In this document: positions 58,769 to 64,000 of the stretch, one piece after another
Layout of the letters: each line of letters opens with the position of its first letter
How positions within the stretch are numbered: the first letter of the stretch is position 1
Source: Albifimbria verrucaria
Lineage: Eukaryota; Ascomycota; Sordariomycetes; Hypocreales; Stachybotryaceae
Length of the DNA stretch: 64,000 bases
Assembly: GCA_020081605.1 (NCBI GenBank)
Contig: JAHREC010000049.1
Span: 62,001 to 126,000, forward strand
Reading direction: 5' to 3'
Translations under genes and position numbers: made by a program
Notes under the pieces: model-generated
Database searches by the model: none
Told to the model about the DNA's origin: nothing
What the model saw: the letters and a program-made list of their open reading frames with translations, nothing else

Positions 58769-59231
58769 TTTCTCAAACTGCAGTGTCTCAACGGCAACAA
58801 TGAGAATAAAGGAAGAGAAATCGAACTGGTGGTTTCACTAGAGATAGACAGTGAAAGTATGAAATGCACTTTCGTTGTAGTCCCGGTAAGAATACCTCGA
58901 TCCGTGACCAGGAGACTCTTATATACCGAATCAAGCACACGTGTGGGCTGCTATAATGATAATTAAGTCCTACTAGGCAAACGGAACAAACAGAACGGCT
59001 TGTCCGCGCACGAAAAAGACGATTAATAATCGAGCCAATCACTGTGACAAGCCTGGCGACAACACTCATTCATTTGGCTGAAGGTGGAGCACGTCGGCCC
59101 AATTCGCTCGCTAGGCCATTTCGTCCGCGGACGAATTCGCCCATCCGCGGCAACGCGCGACTCTCCGTCGGCCACCATCACTTTGCCCGCGCACAGTGTC
59201 TCGATAAGCTATCCATCCGAACGTCTCAAAC
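58769..59231. promoter_or_regulatory. divergent promoter between SDR and Zn2Cys6 regulator
   Basis: Compact shared upstream region; a CCGCGG half-palindrome-rich patch near 59127 and 59145 could bind a zinc-cluster factor, as these prefer paired CGG/CCG triplets. Not proven. Confidence 0.4.
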
Positions 59232-61431
59232 ATGGTGCGCGGTTCTCCTCGGACGTCTGCACCTACATCTACATCCTCGATCTCGATGCCGACACGTAAG
59301 ACCATGCGGAAAGGGACACACAGCTGCACAGAATGTGAGTACCCCCACCCACTGCCAACTGCTCCGGCGCGCCAGCTCATGCCCCTTTGTCTAGGTCGCC
59401 GTCGAAAGATTCGGTGCGACTCGATGCCAGGAGCTTCAGCCTGTTTCAACTGCAAATCTCGTCGCACACCATGTGTAAGCCAGAGCGGTGATGGCGCGAG
59501 ACTGCAGTTGCGTCGGCGCCAAGAACCCGACTCTCCGAGAAGCAGCAGCAGCGACGCCCATACGTGGGCGGCGAAGAATCCAGGCGTCCCACAGGCTTCA
59601 GACGTTCTGGAAAACAGTGTAACAGATCAGCGAGCACCCTTCCTCGCGGTTCTGGACCCGTCCGGAGTGAGTCATCCATGTTGGCATACGGTTGCACGTT
59701 CAGCAGACTTAACGAGCCAGCACAGCTCTCCAAATCTCCTAAGACGCACGACGCCAGTACGTCATCTCGCTCGCGTCTGTCCAGGGATAGCATTATGTCT
59801 CATTCGTCAATTGGTGACCGTAGGCTATCTCGTGTTTCCAGCCAATTGCCTGAGCTACTCTCAACCGGCCAGGGGAAAGTATATGCGAGACACTACGTGC
59901 AGGATTACCGCCTTACGATTCTATCATGAAAGTTGCATTGGCGCACAAATGCTGGTGGGTTCGAATACACAGAGCTGTCCGTGGCATGTATGACGACAAG
60001 ATTGAGTCATTCCCAGACTTCGTCAGGCGAGCCTACACGAGCGATCAGCCTTCAGACCTGGGTAAGATGGCGATTGCGTTCGCTTTCGCTTCTGATGTTG
60101 ATGAGTCCCATATCTACACTTTGGTCGACCGCCTCGTTGTCTCTGACATGACGTATATGTCTACTGTGGAAGGCTTGGAGTGCTTGATTTTGCTGGCCGT
60201 TCTCTATGCGGACGAAGGCCAACCCAAAAGATCGTGGATGATATATCGCAGAGGAGTAATGGTCGCGCAATTAACAGTATGTCAACATCCTGTTCTGGAG
60301 ACGAGTGCTGGAAGTTGACGTTGTCAAAGGACCTGTACCAGGCTGGCCTCCGATCAACAGTGAAGAGACGGCTCTGGCTGTCCATCTACCAAGGAGACCG
60401 CATGATGAGCATGTTTCTCGGACTGCCGTACGGCTTTGTCGATATACACCACCAACAAATTCTAGAGGTGAAGCCCGAAAATGACTACTTGGATTCGACC
60501 ATGATCATCCGCTGTGCGATGATAGCCGGAAAGGTTATTGACCGCAACCACTCACGTACAAAGGCTTCCATCTCCAAAACACTGGAATTGGACGAGGAGA
60601 TGAACGAGTTTGCAACGACTTTCCCAGACACCTGGTGGGAGCTTCCTGAACGGGTCCAAGTCGATGGCCACGATTTCGACGAAGTTCATGTCCGGCTGCA
60701 CCAACAACTCTTCTTCTTCCACCTGCGACTCTACATTTACCTACCATTTCTCAGCGGTTCCGAAGAAAACTCTGTGTATGGTTCAATTATTCGCGTCGCC
60801 AGCATGGAGGCTGCACGACAGCTACTGAGGCGCTACCTGAGTCTACATAGTGACGCGGAAGGGCCGAGTCCATCTGAGTGTAAACTCGTGGACTTCATGG
60901 CATTTACCGGCGCCATTGTGTTACTTCTAGGTTGCTCAAGTTCGTCCAGCTCAATGCTATCAAGTGATAGGAATGACATTGAGGCTGTGCTGTCATTGGT
61001 TCGATGCCTGCAACGTCAGGAGAATCAAGAAAACTGCCCCATCGCGTCGCAATGTCGCAAGACACTTAACGTGCTGCTGTCGAGATCGAGCACGGATGAG
61101 GAAGTCCGCATTCCATTCTTTGGCACAGTCGTTAGAAAAGGTGACCAAACCGTAGGACAGACCGCTCAGGTTGATCAAAGCTTCATAACAAACTCTAATA
61201 CGGGGGTAGTCATGCTTTATCTGCTGGCCAACCATCCTCGTCGACGACTGATATCAACTCTACTCCCGCGAGTGACGGCCTGGTGCTGCCGAGTTCTGCG
61301 TATTCGGAGGCACCGTGGGGATGGAGCACCCTGGTCACATACCAGAACTAGGCTTCTTGTCCCATCTAGAAGATGTGTCAGGAGATTTCGACGCGGGCTG
61401 GGGTTTTATCATGGATCTCGACAGCTTTTGA
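59232..61431 (+). CDS. Zn2Cys6 regulator with fungal_trans domain, frameshifted
   Basis: The zinc cluster is split by an intron (59338-59395): THSCTEC then RRRKIRCDSMPGASACFNC and KSRRTPC. Further on, TYMSTVEGLECLILLAVLYA and GQPKRSWMIYRRG, then LWLSIYQGDRMMSMFLGLPY, define the PF04082 fungal_trans core. The parts lie in different frames, so several indels and one intron near 60274-60330 must be accounted for. The C-terminus in the family-like frame (GDFDAGWGFIMDLDSF) ends at a TGA at 61429-61431, while another frame runs to 61448. Candidate regulator of the divergent SDR gene. Confidence 0.75.
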
Positions 61432-61540
61432 CTCAGCTCAGAATGTGATGGTATCCTATAGTCCATCTCGCTGGAACCCTCACCCATTGAAGCGACCGAC
61501 CGCTGTGTCCCCTACAATTCATTTGGTCCCTGAAAAGCTT

Positions 61541-62585
61541 TCAGCCTCCGCTCCTCCCCTCACTGTAGTGGTCGCCAAATAGATCAAAATGCAGTTGCAT
61601 CATGATCGTGTACTTGACTAGCTCCTCCATGCAGTCGACTGGTCGATTGCGCATCGAGCTAGGCATCATTCGGCTGTCCTCCTCTGTTGTGAACTGCGTA
61701 CAGACTTTAGGAACTGAGCTCTCATTTGGGATGGCGAGCTTGCGTTTCCACCGACGTATTTTCTCAGAAGCTATCAACAAACTCTAGTTCCAGTTGTTTC
61801 AGGCAAGCTGCGGCATTAGGCAAAGTCTCAACTGGCTTCGCTTCCGGCCTGGCTTCCTCAAGTAATTGAAACTGTCGCAGCCGATATCGATTTGAGGCAA
61901 GCCGGGTTTCCATAATGAAGGAGAACTTAATACCAACCTGGGAATAAAGATCGAAAACCAGTTGCATGTTGGGGATTCCGACACTTTTTGAAGTGTTTTG
62001 TGGCTATGAAATAGCCGAAGACCAACCTTCAAATGCTTAAGCGACTCTGTGTATTGGCCCATCATGATTTCATAGTAGATATACAAGAGACAGCATGGCA
62101 AAGCTGTCTCTAAATCTAAAGTCGGTTCACTAGTGATACGGGTAATAGCCCTATTGTATAAGCGCATGCTGATGTCTGGAAGGTGTTGCTGGCCTCTAGG
62201 GTGTGACGACGTGCCTGTCACAAATAATTGGTGGGCTGCACCAACGGCTGTGATTGACTGCTTTAGAGCATCGTTCTGATGGGCCATAGGGAGGGCGTAG
62301 GAGAGCCAACAGGTCTCATGTGCTGAAGTCTCGCCAGATCGTTATAAATAAAGGTGCTAAAGTAATGGAAGAAGCACACCTCCAATAGTGACGAATATAT
62401 GAGTGGGCTTGGGTTACGTTTAATAGTAGGCACTACAGGTTGATGTTCATCCGCAATAGCTGGTGTCTTATTCTTGGATCTGGTAACCGGAACGGCGTAA
62501 ACGTCGCAGATAACATTCTCGGTGCGGCACCGTCGACGGAGCGGCTTTTCTTCGTCGCACTTCTCATGACGAATTCTGTTAGACC
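61541..62585 (-). pseudogene. Zn2Cys6 regulator, degraded
   Basis: The reverse strand from about 62585 reads a zinc-cluster-like HEKCDEEKPLRRRCR, then CFFHYFSTFIYNDLARL and AVGAAHQLFVTG, the pattern of fungal regulators with a short N-terminal cluster and a fungal_trans_2-like domain. One expected Cys of the cluster is Arg (codon CGT), the first part of the cluster is not visible, and the frame breaks near 61965 and 61780. Tail-to-tail with the preceding regulator. Probably a relic; a functional divergent paralogue is less likely. Confidence 0.55.
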
Positions 62586-63057
62586 CTCATTGTTAGTTGC
62601 GAAATGGAAATAGCCGATCGTCCATAAAAACCATCACGCGATTCACGGGGTAACGGCATCTTGCAATTGTTGAGCAGACCTGAACTCATTTGCTGTGAGG
62701 CGAACATGCATGTGAGCTACTCAACCAGTCGAGTCACTTGCAATCATTTGAAGAGATGGTTTAACAATGGAATAAATACGACCGGTATCATGGGACCCTG
62801 ATCTCAATAAACCTGCACTAATCCAAGTCGGCGGAAAAGCTGAGGATCTATACGTCAGAGAAGTGGGCGGAGGCTGCGGATATGCATTAATGGACGACTA
62901 GACCCTATGGAGGCATGAACCAATACCTTTGAATGACTCAGTCAACGATCATACGCTGGAGCCAATAGCACCTGCACCTGCGGAAGAGTCAAGCATCATA
63001 TCCTACCCTATACTGAAGGCAATAACCCGATTTAAATCCTTATCCCATATTCATGAG

Positions 63058-63058
<1 letters not shown>
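62586..63058. other. intergenic, no gene recognised
   Basis: Nothing recognised; ends at a long T run. Confidence 0.4.

Positions 63059-63085
<27 letters not shown>
63059..63085. repeat. 27-base T homopolymer
   Basis: An uninterrupted run of 27 T. On the reverse strand it is a poly(A) tract, as left by LINE-type or processed-transcript insertion, but no retroelement coding is seen beside it. It may simply be a microsatellite. Confidence 0.8.
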
Positions 63086-63089
<4 letters not shown>

Positions 63090-63181
63090 ACAATTTTCTG
63101 CATCTGGTAGTACATTTCGCTCTTTAGGGTTATATACCCTTGTGTTCCCGTAGAACTTTACTCTGTAAGGTCGTGAACAAG

Positions 63182-63451
63182 ATGTATAATCCTTCACAAA
63201 AACTCGGCCCTGCTTGTCTTACAGGAATACGTTTTACTGAGTGTCTTAGTTTCAGCTACACATTATTATCAGTTATCTCACGCATTTTTAAGACTACCAC
63301 GAACCGGGTTATCATCATTGGTGCCGGCATCTTCGATCTTCCATGTGCTGACATCCTCGGATACGGCTTTCAAGTAACGATCGTTCAAGTCCGCTCTCGC
63401 AAAGGAGGTCAGGTCCACCAGACACTTCTGCTCCATGGAACATTAGCTTAA
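63182..63451 (+). pseudogene. truncated FAD-binding flavoenzyme N-terminus
   Basis: The ORF contains RVIIIGAGIFDLPCADILGY then GFQVTIV, a Rossmann dinucleotide motif of the D-amino-acid oxidase/DAO type (usual form G-x-G-x-x-G; here the third Gly is Asp). The frame stops after about 90 residues with no downstream catalytic domain recognised in the window. Reverse ORF 63678-63980 is not clearly related. A relic, or a gene continued in an unresolved frame. Confidence 0.5.
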
Positions 63452-64000
63452 ACACTGTCACTGTGGCCCTATTAGTCTATTATTCTATTCATAGTTGAAA
63501 GCTAGAATATTAGTTGGCTTTTCCGACTCCACCGGTGGAAAAAACGCTGCAAAATTAATTTGAAAATATGAAATGACTCCTGAGCTTTAACCACCTACTT
63601 TTAAACCCATTGGTATCATTGGTTGTTACTTATAAAGAGTTTATACATTGGGAATCAATCTATGATCCATAGATCGATTAGGGATTCCGTCTGATTACGA
63701 ACACAACCTTGGCAGATTGTACAGCCAGTGTCTCATGATAGCAGCAGGCACCCGATTCAAAGTAATGCTTGCACAAATTGAGGAATTCAGCGATAAAATA
63801 TGACTGTAACATTTCGTGGACGCCTTCCACCCAACGTGGTATTGGAGCAGCTAGATACGACAACGCTTGCGTTGTCAGGAGATATCCGCGGCCTGGGGTG
63901 CTAATTCCCAAGGCCGGTTTTTGAGTGTAGAACCTCTCGGATTTGTTCAATGCTCCAAGACTGTACTTGATTAAACCCATGGGGACACCTTGGATACAAA
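63452..64000. other. end of window, no gene recognised
   Basis: Contains a 100-residue reverse ORF (63678-63980) without a recognisable domain. It may be part of a gene continuing beyond the window. Confidence 0.35.

Noticed and set aside
63678..63980. Reverse ORF as the C-terminal part of an amino-acid oxidase
   Set aside because: Opposite strand to the Rossmann fragment and lacks the expected flavoenzyme motifs.
1..64000. CRISPR array or bacterial operon structure
   Set aside because: No regularly spaced repeats; introns and fungal families show a eukaryotic chromosome.

Overview
This window looks like a gene-sparse accessory stretch of a filamentous ascomycete (Pezizomycotina) chromosome. 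The evidence is GT..AG introns of about 50-90 bp, many with a CTNAC-like branch site, and families typical of these fungi: Zn2Cys6 regulators, RTA1-like 7-TM proteins, GMC oxidoreductases, feruloyl esterase, a DUF4360-like secreted protein, a HET-type membrane protein and F-box proteins. AT-rich blocks and a repeat pair differing mostly by transitions look like repeat-induced point mutation (RIP). I cannot name the genus from sequence alone.

Left part (1-13.9 kb): an AT-rich edge with a decayed cysteine-rich secreted-protein gene; a secreted subtilisin-like protease (-); a very large secreted enzyme that appears to join an SGNH/GDSL esterase, an FG-GAP/VCBS region and a GH43 glycosidase (+); a broken small cysteine-rich secreted protein (+); and a CorA-like membrane protein (-).

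Middle left (14-30 kb): an intact HET-type membrane protein (+), an LTR-like repeat, an RTA1-like protein (-), a feruloyl esterase/tannase (+), an oligopeptide-transporter remnant (-), a diverged repeat copy, a short secreted protein (-), about 4 kb with no recognisable gene, and a DUF4360-like secreted protein (+).

Middle right (31-45 kb): a possible oxidative-metabolism neighbourhood with a quercetinase-like bicupin (-), two Zn2Cys6 regulators, a second RTA1-like protein and two GMC oxidoreductases in tandem (+). No polyketide, peptide or terpene synthase is visible.

Right part (47-64 kb): an F-box-like protein (-); three secreted proteins, two of which flank a hairpin-forming inverted repeat in their shared promoter; a P450 (-) and SDR (-) near two more Zn2Cys6 regulators; and a flavoenzyme N-terminal scrap after a 27-base T run.

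The strongest cross-cutting observation is that most conserved genes carry single-base frame breaks, and nearly all of them are one base too few at a short homopolymer run. Other genes that contain similar runs are intact. Either the assembly has homopolymer contraction errors or this is real slippage decay. Every entry marked frameshifted should be read with that in mind.
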